Source of the DNA: Pyrocephalus nanus
Taxonomy: Eukaryota > Chordata > Aves > Passeriformes > Tyrannidae
Length of the DNA stretch: 64,000 nucleotides
Direction of reading: 5' to 3'
Assembly: GCA_038380795.1 (NCBI GenBank)
Contig: CM076263.1
Location: 1,689,001 to 1,753,000, forward strand
In this document: one piece after another, positions 42,881-54,766 of the stretch
Layout of the letters: each line of letters opens with the position of its first letter
How positions within the stretch are numbered: position 1 is the first letter of the stretch
Notes under the pieces: generated by a model
Database searches by the model: none
Told to the model about the DNA's origin: nothing
The model's input: the letters and a program-made list of their open reading frames with translations, nothing else
Program-made: the position numbers and the translations under genes

Positions 42881-44725
42881 GGAACGTTATCTGTGGGACT
42901 TCGGGAGGAACGGAGAAGCAGATCATTTTACCTCCTCTAAAATAATCTAAAACCAGGGTGCTGTATGTAACAGCTGTAGTTGTGATTTTTTTTTGGGTCA
43001 TCTTGGTTGGAGTCTGGTATGCCTGAAAACCATAAAATAAGAAGTGCTCCCAGTTTTCCACAACTGCAGCACCCCCTCTCCCCACCCTGCACTATTTGCA
43101 CATGATGCAACAATTTTTACTTTGAAGGCACCATTTCAGTGAAGCTCAATACTGCTTCTCCTGCATTTTAGACTTGCACAGTTTTGCAAGAGGTAATTGC
43201 CTGTTTGGGAGACAAAAAGCTAATTTTGCCTTGGGCTCTGTTCTTTTTCTTAGCAAAGTTGGTCCTTGTAGGGAAGCAGCTTGCAACTGGTGAGCGTGTG
43301 GATGAGTCTGGAGGGGGACGAACGGGTGGACGATGTGCAGGTGTGGTTTATAAAAAACCCAAAACAACCCAGAAACCATTTTTCTGCTGCATTGGTCACT
43401 GCTGATCACCTTTTCCCTCGCATCCTCTGCCTCATCTCATGCTCCACCAAGAGCTCCTGGGGATGGGAACATCTCTGTGGGTTTTGGCAGCCCCTGCAGT
43501 GGGCATGGCATGGGCTGTGCACCCCCAGAGTACTTGCAGTTGCACTTCTCTTTTGCTCTTAAGCTATTTTTTGCTGGTATTAGGGAGTGGCTTTATGTGG
43601 TTTCATATCTGCAGACTGTTCAGACAGTGCACCCTGAGGCTGGTGGCTCTGTGCAGCCTTTCAGTGCTTCCCCAGGGCTCCCCACATCACACCGGTCCCA
43701 GGGCTCGTGGTGCCTTGGGTGGCTGAGGTGGCTGATGAGTGTCTGGTGACTCATGTCCCCGGGGGACACCCAGGTGACTGAGATGACCCAGAGGGCTAAA
43801 TCTTCCTTCCCTTTGCTGTGCTCCACGCTCAGGGATGTCCTGTCTTGCTCCCCCATCTCAGGTGTCTCCATCACTTTGACCTTGTGCTGTGGGTCTTCCT
43901 CAGAGTCCATTGCCAGGGTAATCCCTTTCCCACCTTCCCATGGGCTCTTCTCCTCCCTTCCCATGGCCAAAGCTCACTGTCTAGCCCCCTCCAGGGCAGG
44001 TCCTTCATCAGCTGAGCAAGAGGAGGCTCTGCTGCAGGCATGCAGGTCGGCTGGCCATCTACACCTATAGGTTATCAGTAGTAATTAATTAGGAATGTAA
44101 AGACGTGATGTACCTGCATGAGACAGCTTTTCTCTTTGGATGAGGGATGGGTGCTTGTGGGAGGATTTGTGGTAGTTGCCTTTGCTGCATGGCTGGGTTG
44201 GGGAAGGGCACTTGCTGTTGTTCTCTGCAGTGGCAACAGCCAGGTTTTGCTCTTCGTTGGAGCTGGAGATGAACGAGATGAATCTTTCAAGGAGGGCAAA
44301 AGGAAAAGGGAATCCTCCTCAAACCAGGCTGAGCCCTGCCCTGCCACAGGAGGTCCCATACATGGGGAGATTACTCTGGGTGAGGATGTCCTCTGTCTGC
44401 AGCCAAAATCACGTCTGTGGGCAGCTCTTTCTGTGCCCTGGTGTCTCTTCTCCACCACAAGCTATGATTCCCTGGACTAAGGCTGGACCAAACCTTGGAT
44501 GTGCTGGCAACTAAAGTAGGAGACCTTTGGATTCCAGTGTGATGTCAGAGAGGCAAGGAGCTCCCCTTTGCTCAGACCAAGGCTTTCACCCTGTTCAGGC
44601 TAACCACACTGTCCCTCTAACTTCTCCAATGGAAATGTGGAGTTTGGAGTTGTTTTCCTGTTTGCCTTCCCCGACTCCCACACTCCCCAGTCGGTTTCTT
44701 TGCTTAATCTTGCCACGGATGTTTT
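42881..44725. other. unique non-coding sequence (~1.8 kb)
   Basis: No exon or repeat family recognised. Open frames overlap on both strands and look random. Confidence 0.42.
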
Positions 44726-44944
44726 CATGGAGTCACAGAATCACAGAGTGATTTGGGTTGGAAGGGACCTTAAAGCTCACCCATTTCCACCCCCTGCTGT
44801 GGGCAGAGATATCTTCCACTATCCCAGGTTGCTCCAAGCCCCATCTGACCTGTCCTTGAACGCTTCCAGGCATCCAGGGACAGCCACAGCTTCTCTGGGC
44901 AACCTGGGCACCGCCCTCACAGGGAAGAATTTCCTCCTAGTACT
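44726..44944 (-). mobile_element. CR1 LINE 3' fragment
   Basis: Begins 'catggagtcacagaatcaca', then 'gatttgggttggaagggacc', 'ctatcccaggttgctccaag' and 'cagccacagcttctctgggc', ending at 'gaagaatttcctcctagtac'. Confidence 0.93.
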
Positions 44945-47900
44945 GATGTTTTGGAGTGCCCGTGCGATGTAGGAGGAGAACTTGTGTCTGTGGAAAGTTG
45001 TTTAGTTGGGATTCCGCCGAGGTTTTTGTTTTTTAATGAGATACACCATCGCTATGGGTATCTGTGATAGAGGTTTTGGGTTCCTTCCAGGGCGGGCTTT
45101 TTAATTTATGAGAGAATAACATTTGTGCCTTCCTTATTTTTATTATGCCTGAAGTGAGGAGTGGCCCAGATACAGAGGGAGCTTTGGCTGAGGAATAAAG
45201 TGTCAGTTCTGGTCCTTTTTATGATGGATGAGATACTGAAACAACAGGAAGCAGAATGACACTGAAAATAAAAGTGTGATACTGCAGGGTGAGGCATCTG
45301 GGAGGTGGTTCAGGAGCTGCAGGTGAAAAGCCTGACCTGAGAGTGAGCCTCAGCTGTGGGGAGGAAGGAGACAAGACCTTGGGAAAGGGATCATCCCAGT
45401 GATGGACTCTAGGGAAACACTACAGCCTGTGGCCATAGTGATGGAGGAGCAGGAGGGAACATACCTGCACATGGGGCACAGCACAGGCAAGAGTCGGGGG
45501 GGTTGGAAAACACCACATTTTCGAGCTTTTCTTTGGAACGAGGAGGGTGAAAAGCTTTTAAGGCTGGTTTGTTTGGTTTTTTTTTAGGGTAGCCCAGCCA
45601 GAATGCTGCTGGAGCCACATCCTTATGGGAGATGGGGTCGGGGGAGAGCCACCAGCGTGGGCTGGTGTGCTGGTGTCCAGGCAGAGCTGGAGGACACTGC
45701 CTGCTCCTCCCTGCCCGCAGCCGTTCCCTGGCCACGGGAGCAGCGGAGCAGGGTGTTCCTGCACCCGGGCACTGCCAGCCAGCCAGGACCAGGGCCGGGC
45801 GGGTTCGTGGCCCTGACTCCTAATTAAAAAGCAGGGAGAAACCCAAGAAGCATAAAAGTATAAGCCTGATGCTAAACCAAACCAGATGCCGCTCGGATCG
45901 CGGTGCCCCACGGTCCAGCGGAGCGAGGAACACGGAGGCAGTCACCTGTAGCCTGCCTGGGGGTGGTGGGGAGGCCAGAGGAGGGAGAAGCACGAGCCAG
46001 AATAATCCCTTTTTGGTTTTTTCTTTTTTTCTTTTTTTTTCTTTTTTCCTGTGGAGCATTTTGGTCTCGCCCCTGGACAAAAGCAGGATAGTGTGGTGTG
46101 TCATTTCCTCCCCGGCAGCCATTCAGCCTGGCACCGTGTGGGCTCTGCCACCCCCCTCCCCTGCCCCGGGCACAGATTGCTCCTTGTTCCAGTTGTCTGT
46201 ACCACCCAGGGTTTCCTTTCCAAGTTGTCTCACACCCTTTTATAGCTGTGCAGAAGAAAGCCGTGCGGAGGAGGAACCAAGTAGGCAGGAGGGGGTATCT
46301 TTAAAAACCAGGCGTGCTTTTCTGCAGAGCCGCGGTGATGGAGGGCTGGGGTGAGCTCTGGGGATGCCCTGCATGAAGAACAGATTCAGCCCTTGCCTTG
46401 CAGCCAAAAGGGCAGCTGGTCATGTGTGCTGTGTATCTGTGAGTCCTGAAAAGAGAAATCAGCTGTATTTTTAAATCTCAGTCCAAGCACAGTGACAGAC
46501 TGGGAAGATGAGGTCCTGAGTGGGGTGAATCTGAGCTAGAGGGCCCTGGTTGCCCTTGCTGGAGTATTGTGCCCCTGATGCTCTTGGTGAAAACATCAAC
46601 TAGAGTTGCATCTTGTGGGATTTTTGGGGATGAGGAAGAAATCCACCTTTCCTGGATGAGCATCAGAATGTCCTACTTTCTGTTTTTCTTGAGCTGATCA
46701 GCAGCCCATTTCACCAAGGGCCCATCCCATAGGCAGGACCTTTTGCCCTCACCAGTTTGCTTAGGTGGCAATCAAACAAATGACCTGGAGGCAAGCAGCA
46801 ATTCATTACAGCCCTCATTTAGCATGCAGGAAAATGCGTCCTGTACCTTGTCTTTTGATCAATAAGTTGTATATTACACAGAAGTGCACGAGTCAATGTC
46901 TTTACATCACGTGGAGGCTTCTTGATGGCTCCTTTTTGCTGGAGTCTCTTGGCCTGGGATGATGGATCAGCGCTGGAATGATGGGGAGGGATATTGTTAA
47001 ACAGTAATTGGTTACTGAATTATTTAGCTGCACAACCCCTGTAGCAGCAACAACACCATCGAACGCTTAACTTGCAGCTGTCTCAGCTGGGAAACAAATA
47101 CAGGGCGCTGCAAACTCAATGGAGCCTGAGGCAGAATAATTCTGTGGAGACTGTGCTTTTAAAAAAAGAGGTTTATAGTTATTTTGGCCGTGATAGTCTC
47201 ATGGAGTGGGAACTGTATGCTAATCACTTACTGGCTGCAGCCTTTTAATTTGTAAGCTGATTTCTGCTGCTTTTATGAGGAAAAAATAATGTTGGTCCAT
47301 TTGCAGGTTCCCTGAATTTCTGACTCCAACAGTGTTTGCTGCAGGTGCAGTTGAGTTGTATCCCTTGGATTCCTGTCCTGGGCCCCTGTAGGAGATGGGC
47401 TAATTCACAAAGCACCCTAACTTGGCAGGCAGAAAGCCCAAACCAAAACGAGTGTTACAGCCCCCAGAGCCTTGTTGCAGTGGCTTGTAGCTGACTGAAG
47501 AGCACCAGCCCATCTCATGCCTGGTTCCAGACGAGGTGTTGCAGTGGTGATGCTCTCCTTGCGCTTACCTGCAGCAGAACCTCATCACACACGATTCTCT
47601 CCTCAGTTTTCAGGTTGGCCGTTGCTGAAAGTCCTCTACCTTTGAGATGCACCTAAAAAAACCCAAAAACGTTCAGCAGACTCTGCACAAAACTTGCTCT
47701 TGTTTTGTATTTACCTGCATGTTGCAGGCAGCAGAGCCAGGCAGAAGGCTTTTTTGTTCTGGTACCTCTTAGCACCAACTACCCCCCTCCATGAGTCCAG
47801 CCCTTCACTTGGAGCTGTTCCAGTTCCTCCCCTGCCAGGCAGTTCCTTCTGTCCCTTTGGTGTCTGTGTGTGTAGGAGTATCTAAGAGCTACCTGGTGGC

Positions 47901-49780
47901 TCTTCAGGGTTTGCTTTGAATTGGCCTGTGATCTGGTGGCTTAAATGTATTTTCTCCCGTGGAGGTGCCACCTGTGTTCTCAAATGTGGTGCTTGGGAAG
48001 GATGGCAAGACCTGGTTCAGTGCTTTTCTCTTTTAACTAGAAGCCCAAAGCTGAATTGTTTTGCTCCCGTGGCTGGATGGCGGGGGAAGGAGGTGCAGGC
48101 TGTTTGCAGGGGTTCATTCACAAGCTGCTTGTCCCAGCAGTGCCTGGTGCTTGCCGTGGGATGGGCTGTTCCCTCATTGCTTCGCTGTTTGAGTTCGTTT
48201 TGCACTGAGGAATAAGAGGTTCCCCTAATTTAGGGGTGGAGGCTGGCACACACGCTGTGCCACACCCTAGAGAGGCAGTGGGCCTCCGTGAGCATCGCCA
48301 GGGACCAGCAGCTGAATCTTTCCCATCCCATCACATGGGCATGGCTGCTGGTGGATGCCCCTTTGACTCTTCCAAGCACGGTTTGATTACTGCCATTAAT
48401 TTTATTGACTTGCCCTGGTGCCTGGCGGATCCAGCACCGGAGCAGGGCATGGGGCACAAATACTCTCTGCTCAAATGTCCCAAACGTCCCTGTCCAGTCC
48501 CACAGCAGGAGGTCTGATGCTCACCACTCCTGCCCAGCTTTGCTTTTCCTCCCCTTCTTGCAATTCCTTTAACGCCGCGTAACCGACAGCAGGATCCAAC
48601 CCTGTGATTCAGACCTTCCCACAGACACATCTCGGGGAAGATTAATCTCCCTGATGGAAGCTGGGCCTGAGACAGCTGTGACTTTCAAGCCTCGGTCCCA
48701 AATAAACCAGGGAGATCTGGGAGGCCTCTAAGTTCCTGAGCAAGTGATGTATAAAGCAAAATAGTTACAATTAACTTCAAAGTCTGTCTTGCGAGCAAAA
48801 AAAAAAAAAAAAAATTCCTTCCTGGACTGGGGTTGAAAAAGGGTGGATTTTTGTGTCACATTAGCTGTGCCTTTAATACAGAGAAGATATCTTTTTAATT
48901 CTGAGTTGTTTTGGGTAACTGATAATGAAGTTCTCCCTTTCATAGGAGCAGCGTGGTTTGGTCACTGGAGCAAGCTGCCTGAAGCTGGCATGTTTGGAAA
49001 CACGGTTATTGTTGTGTAAATCAGCGTGAGGTCACTTAATTAAACACAATCAGGGCTTTGTAGGTTTCTGAAGGCAGCAGAGTGGAGTGGTGGGCAGAGC
49101 AGGGGGGCAGCAGGGCTGGTGCAGGGGATGGAGGCAGAGCCTTTTGCACAGTCCCTGTATCCCTGTACCTTGCAGCTGATGGAGCCGAGCAGGGATGGAT
49201 GGATGGAGAACATGGGGAGACCACAGGGAGCTTTAGACTTTGCCCATCTCCCCATCTGGATTTTTTGGGGTGCTGCATGGAGCCGGTGCACGCACCCCAA
49301 GCTTGAGGGGGTTTGGCTGGTGCTTTCCAAGCACCATCCAGCGGCTCTGGCTTTGCAGCCCCACTGTCTCCTTCCTGCACGGAAATGCCGGGTGAGTTTC
49401 TTCCGAAACAAACTCCACGTTGGCAAGGCAGCCCCGTCTCTGTTTCATGCATCCTTGCTTTCAGCATGGGGCTGGAGCTTGCATCCCAGGAAAATAATAC
49501 CTATCCAGGAGGCCAAGACAAACAGTGCCTGCCTGCTTTTTTTATGACCTCTTGTCGTTCCTCCCAGCCATCGAACACTATTCCCTAAATAGAGGACTTT
49601 CTGATCTCCAGGGGAAACTTTCTTACTTCTCAGGGTTAAAACAAAGGCAAGGGAAGGTCTGGAAAGACCAGGGACTCCTGCTTTCCGCAGCCCTTTTCGA
49701 GGCAATGTTTTGATTTAGAACCTCATTCGGGTTCAGAACTGGGGAAGATGAGCAGGTTTTAAAGTGATGGGCAGGAAATT
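44945..49780. other. long CR1-free unique region (~4.8 kb), probably intronic
   Basis: No transposon relic recognised. Pyrimidine-rich tract at 46,014-46,050 and A18 at 48,797-48,814. The part 46,755-47,345 is AT-rich and complex and contains an octamer variant ATGCTAAT (47,217-47,224). No coding exon was recognised. Confidence 0.5.
46755..47345. promoter_or_regulatory. candidate conserved non-coding block
   Basis: Repeat-free AT-rich sequence with several homeodomain-type TAAT/ATTA cores ('cagtaattggttactgaatt'), an octamer variant and a CACGTG-like E-box near 46,909. This is the texture of a developmental enhancer. Conservation was not tested. Confidence 0.22.
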
Positions 49781-50010
49781 TAGATTAGAGATTGGGAAGA
49801 AATTCTTGTCTGTGGCGGTGGTGAGGCCCTGGCACAGGTTGCCCAGAGAAGCTGTGGCTGCCCCTGGATCCCTGGAAGTGTCCAAGGCCAGGTTGGACAG
49901 GGCTTGGAGCAACCTGGGCTAGTGGAAGGTGTCCCTGCTCATGGCAGAGGGGTGGAATGAGATGGGCTTTAAGGTCCCTTCCAACCCAAAGCATTCTGAG
50001 GTCCTATAAA
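49781..50010 (+). mobile_element. CR1 LINE 3' fragment
   Basis: Starts 'tagattagagattgggaaga', includes 'ggcacaggttgcccagagaa', 'ggttggacagggcttggagc' and a worn end 'aaagcattctgaggtcct'. Confidence 0.94.
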
Positions 50011-52716
50011 AAGGACTGTTGGATTTTAGTGGGAAATGCAGGCGGTGCATTTCAATAAAGGTGAGATGAGCCAGCTGACAGCCTTCCCCCCCAGGACTAA
50101 CCCAGCAGCTCGTCTCATCCTGGTGACTTCAAGCACAGACGGTGGCCCCACAACCCCCAGGGCCCTGTGAAAACTACCAGGAACATTGGGTAGGTGGAAA
50201 TAATGCAGCCCAATGCTTGGGACAACAGCGTGAACTCTGCTTGAAGCTCCTGGTATCATGTGCTGGCATGGGTTGTCCACTTTGGTTGGTGGACTGAAGG
50301 GGAGAGCAGGATGCACTTCTACCTTCATGGTTTGGAGGAGAAGCTCAGAATCATGTCTGCCATTCAGACTTAGAGGCAAAGAAGTGATTTGTTTAAGCCA
50401 TGGGAATTTTTTTTTTTTTTTTTTTTAATTTGGAAACTGCCAGAGGGGTTTTGAACCTCCAGGGCTTGCAGTTCCAAGTGCGACAATTAAAAGTTTGGGG
50501 GTATTTAGTGAACTCTGCATAGCTGTTTTTCCTCTTTCATAGTTCCATCATACCTTCTAATTAATTCCCTTTAATTGCTTTTAATTTCCTTTCCTCCTTA
50601 CTTTTCTCCTTCCGTATAACTAGTGCTGTCATCCTTTTAGTTTGCCTTTCATGTTGGAGGCCCTCTATTTGATTTCGTTTCATCCGCGCTGTGTCTTGCA
50701 GCTATTTCATTCCTGGAAAGCTCCGGCTCCGGAGATAAAATCTAAGTGGATTCAGGGAACCTGAAAGGATCGCATGCTTCGTGGCCCTCCCTTTAGCAAC
50801 GCGGGAGATAAACAGAACACGTAATAAAAAGATCCGTCCCCCCCCTTGGAAAAGGGCCATTTTGCCGCCACCTGTGTTTTCGTGGTACCGTCATGCCGTG
50901 GATGCTCTTAGTCACCGGCGACAAGATAAAGAGAGCCTCCTGGTATATCTAGTGCTGGCGGGTGTCTGAGGCTGAAACGGGCCCTTGGGATGACACACCG
51001 CCTCGCTGCATTTTGATTTGCCGCCTGGCAGCATCCCCCCCAAATTCCCACTGCTTGGGACAGCTGGCATGGGGGTCTGGCAGCCTGCTGGCAGCTGTGA
51101 CCCCTGCCTGGGCAGGGGGGACACAGGGAGGGTGGCAGTGCTCTGGTTTTGACCAGGTGAGGGCAAATTATTAAAATCTTGACATTTGTCTCCCACAGCT
51201 TTTCGGTTTTAACGTGCACTAAAGGGCACCCTGTGTGTTTTGACTGAGGTGCTTTCCAGCCCAGTCAAAAAATAAAAAGGAGAAGCAAGGCAAAACCGCT
51301 GTTGAGCGCTCAGAAGGGTCCTGAGGGCTTGGATCTATCCAGGTTGGTGGTTGTCAGCAGAGCTCCATGTAGCTTGGCTAATATACAGGATCTGAAGAGC
51401 TGGCTGAAGGGTGGGGATCATAGATTTAAGTTTCACACACCTTCCCTTCCTGAATGGAATTCCAATTCCTTTGCCTAATCTAACCTTTTTTCCTGCTGCT
51501 CCTCCGTTCACAATGATATTTTAACACTGTCTACCCTGATGTTTTCCATGCAACAGAGCTAAGTGAAGTGATGGTGGCTTCCTCTCTTCTTGAGAGGAAA
51601 TGAATGCCCATCAGCATCCAATTCCATCTGGAACTGACCCAGCTGTCTACTTTATATTGTAGTGCTGGTAAAGTTCTGGACAAGTTAACACTGGGATCAT
51701 GAGGGGTGTGGTTGAGGGTCAGCTGGGGACTTTGGGGGTGAGGAAGGTCTTGGTGGGGAGTAGATGGAACGTGGAAAGCAAGCACTATGAGTTGGGGATG
51801 TGCAGCTATTTAGGGTTGGATTGTGGGGCAGCGTTTCAGAGGCTGATGAGGAAACTCTGGGCTAATCCAAAGGAAAGAAACAGCTGAATTTGAGTGGAAA
51901 TTGGTAGTAGAGCAAGCAGCGGGAGGAAAGTGATCCCGGGACCTCGAGGTGCCAAGAAGAGCAGTGCTAGAGAGAAAAACATCTTCTGCCACCAAAAAGA
52001 CTGACTCATGCTACCTTGAAGTTCATTGTGGACTATTATTATTATTATTATTCTACTAGCAGTGTGGATGGTAGTAGGAGCAGTTTATCCTTGGAGGGTC
52101 CCCAGCCAGTCCTGAGCCTGCTGTGGTGAGTGTCTGTCATGGTGAGATGATGGAACAGAGTGGGTGGGCGATGTTCAGGCCTGATCTGTGAGCTGTAGGG
52201 TCTGGCTTTGCAGAGCCTAGCACCCTTCTGAAGGGTGGTGCAGGACTTATCTAACGAGGTCTTAATGAACTGCCCCTCTTTGAAAGGGGAGAAGTCTTGC
52301 AGCTCTCTGCTCTGCCCTGGTGGGACCAAGCTATGGCCAGGAGCTGGAGGGGCATCCAGTGTAACCCTGGGGCTGTCCCCGCTGTCTGGGAGCCCAGGAC
52401 TGAAGTGGCTCTGGGCCAGGCAGTCCCCAAGATGTAGTATTTTGCAATAAACTGATCTGAGCACTTCATGCCTTTGCATTTCTGGGTGAATCATCCTGGC
52501 GGGAGCCGAGAGCGAGCAATCTCTGGAGGCAGTGCCGAGGTGGCAGCGGGGCGGGTCTCTGCCAGCCCCAGGCTGGGTGGCACTTATGGGGGAGCCTCCT
52601 TGCCCCCATCCTGTCTGAGCACGTCCTCAAGGCTGAATCTGGGGGCTGAGGGAGAGCAGCTGGTCGCTGGTGGGCAGAGCAGCATCTTCTTCTTGGAACA
52701 TTCGGGCACGTGGGGA
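50011..52716. other. unique non-coding sequence (~2.7 kb)
   Basis: Contains T20 at 50,407-50,426 and an (ATT)n run at 52,034-52,052. The part 50,480-50,830 is AT-rich and repeat-free with repeated TAATTAATT/TTTAATTGC motifs, a weak regulatory candidate. No exon recognised. Confidence 0.45.
52034..52052. repeat. (ATT)n microsatellite
   Basis: A short perfect trinucleotide run of about six units. Confidence 0.9.
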
Positions 52717-53150
52717 ATTACAGAATGGTTTGAGCTGGGAGGTCATCTACTCCAAGCCCCTGCTGTGAGGGGGGACATCTTCAACTAGGTCAGGTTGCTC
52801 AAAGCGCCATCCAGCCTGACCTTGAATGTTTCCAGGAATGGGGCATTCATGACTTCTCTGGGTAACCTGTGCCAGTGCCTTCCCACGATCAGCATGGACA
52901 AATCCATTCTTCTGTTTAGTCTAAAACTACCCTTTCTAAGTTTAAAACCGTCACCCCTTTTTCTTTTGCAGCTGGCCCTGCTAAAAAGTGTGTCCCCGTC
53001 TTTCTTATAAGCCCCTTTTAGGCACTGGAAGGGGCTCTGAGTTCTCTCTGGAGCCTTCTCTTGTCCAGGCTGAACCCCCCCAGCTCTCCCAGCCTGTCTC
53101 AGAGCAGAGGGGCTCCAGCCCTCGGAGCATCTCCGTGGCCTCCTCTGCTA
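52717..53150 (-). mobile_element. CR1 LINE 3' fragment (~430 bp), older
   Basis: Begins 'aattacagaatggtttgagc', then 'gcggacatctt'-like and 'gcctgaccttgaatgtttcc', 'ttcttataagcccctttta', and the ORF2 C-terminal part 'ctggagccttctcttgtcca' to 'tctccgtggcctcctctgct'. It is diverged, and similar in its middle to the fragment at 749-935. Confidence 0.92.
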
Positions 53151-54125
53151 CAGGAGCATCAGGACTCAGAGATCCTTCTCAGGGGGTGTGGTGGGGAAAT
53201 GCACGTCTCCCCTTTGGCATAAAAAGCCACCTCAAGAAAGTTTTGGGGAGCCAGCCTCGGGCTACTGTGTCCACCTCCCTGAGAGCCTGGCAGACCCTTC
53301 GCCCCCCGCGCCGAGTGAGAGAGGATGTTTTATTTCCTCGGCAGTCAGCCTCTTGGCTGAGCATCCCTCGGCACTGTGCTCCCGACTCTTCCCGCTCCCA
53401 TCTTAATAACTGTAAAGATCAGGGTTGCCAAGGTCTTCCCGTTGCTATAGTGAGATTAGATAGGGCAGAGCGCTGCATTCCCTCTGCCGAGGGGAGAAAT
53501 CACTCTCATCCCTTCCCTGGGCTTCACCAGCCAGGTTTTTCTTTTTTTTTTTTTTTTCTTTTTTTTTTTCATCCACCAGCAGCTACTAATTGCACCTGAA
53601 AGACACTGCTACGTGTTTCACTGCAATTAATATTTCATAGCCTTTAAAAAAATAAAAAAAAAAAAGAAAAGAAAGGAGAAAAATTAATTATCGAGGCATT
53701 TTCTCCTGGAACCAACTTAAGAGACTCTCCGTCTGGAACGAGTTTACAGCGCTAGCTGTGAAGTTAAAATATTTATCTTCATAAACACGTCACTCGAGCC
53801 GTGCTATTCCTCGCAGGGTCATTAGCAAGAGGCACGTTAGTCCAATGAGGAGGTGCCTGGGAGACACAGATTTGCCTTTTGCTTCTGGGCGGGGTTAGGA
53901 GATGATTTATTAAACGAATTTGAGAGCTGCGAGTCTGGCCAGACCTCTGAGTCAAACTGCTGTAGGAAAAAAAAAAATCCCACCAGCCGGAGGTCTTGCA
54001 GGCAGAAGATGGGGTGCAGTCATTTGGACACGGTTGATTATTATTTCCCGGTGTGGAGGTGTCCTCCCCAAAAACTCCCGAGGACGTACAGCAACTGATC
54101 CAAGGACCGTCAGATTGCAGGAGGT

Positions 54126-54242
54126 AGTTTTTATTTTAATTTTCTTAGCTTTTTTTTTTTAATTATTTTTTTTAACTTAGATTTCATTTTAATTTTCTCA
54201 GGTTTTATTTTAACTTCCTTAGTTTTTATTTTAATTTTCTTG
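54126..54242. repeat. T-rich imperfect tandem repeat
   Basis: Four imperfect copies of a T-rich unit ending in CTTAG or CTCAG ('ttttattttaattttcttag' type), followed directly by 'ggcgcgcc'. Each copy looks like a polypyrimidine tract plus AG. Confidence 0.7.
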
Positions 54243-54727
54243 GCGCGCCTGGGGGGCTTGGGTGGGTTTATGTAAGAATTCAGGTGAGATCTCCCTGAAT
54301 ATAGGAGCGGCAGAGCTTGGGGTATGGCACGTGTCCCCGCCCCTCCACCTCCTTTTTTGGGTTTAAAATGTTGGGTTTGAGCACATAAAGTTTAACCTCC
54401 TATTGCCCAATACCAAACATGCCCTGGAGAGTGATGCCTTTGTGTGGGGAGGGGATGGAGGGTTTAGGTAACAGAGTGTCTTTTTGGACTTGGGGGCTGT
54501 ATTATGTTGGGTGCTGGTATCCCAGGACATGGAGTGGGGTGAAGGACATGGGTCTTTTGGAGGTGTTGCTGCACCATGCACTTCCCAAAGCTCCTGTCTC
54601 TGCTGGGGACCCAGAAATGTTTGTGTCTTCCTGGTCTTGGGACTGAGGAGGAACCCATTAGGGAAGAGCCAGTGGTGGCCCATGCCTGGTGACAGTGGCA
54701 GTGAAGATTATTCAAGCTGGTTTTTTG

Positions 54728-54729
<2 letters not shown>

Positions 54730-54765
<36 letters not shown>
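54730..54765. repeat. T36 homopolymer
   Basis: The longest homopolymer in the window. It could be the tail of a minus-strand retroposed copy, but the sequence to its right shows no recognisable transposon body. Confidence 0.95.
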
Positions 54766-54766
<1 letters not shown>

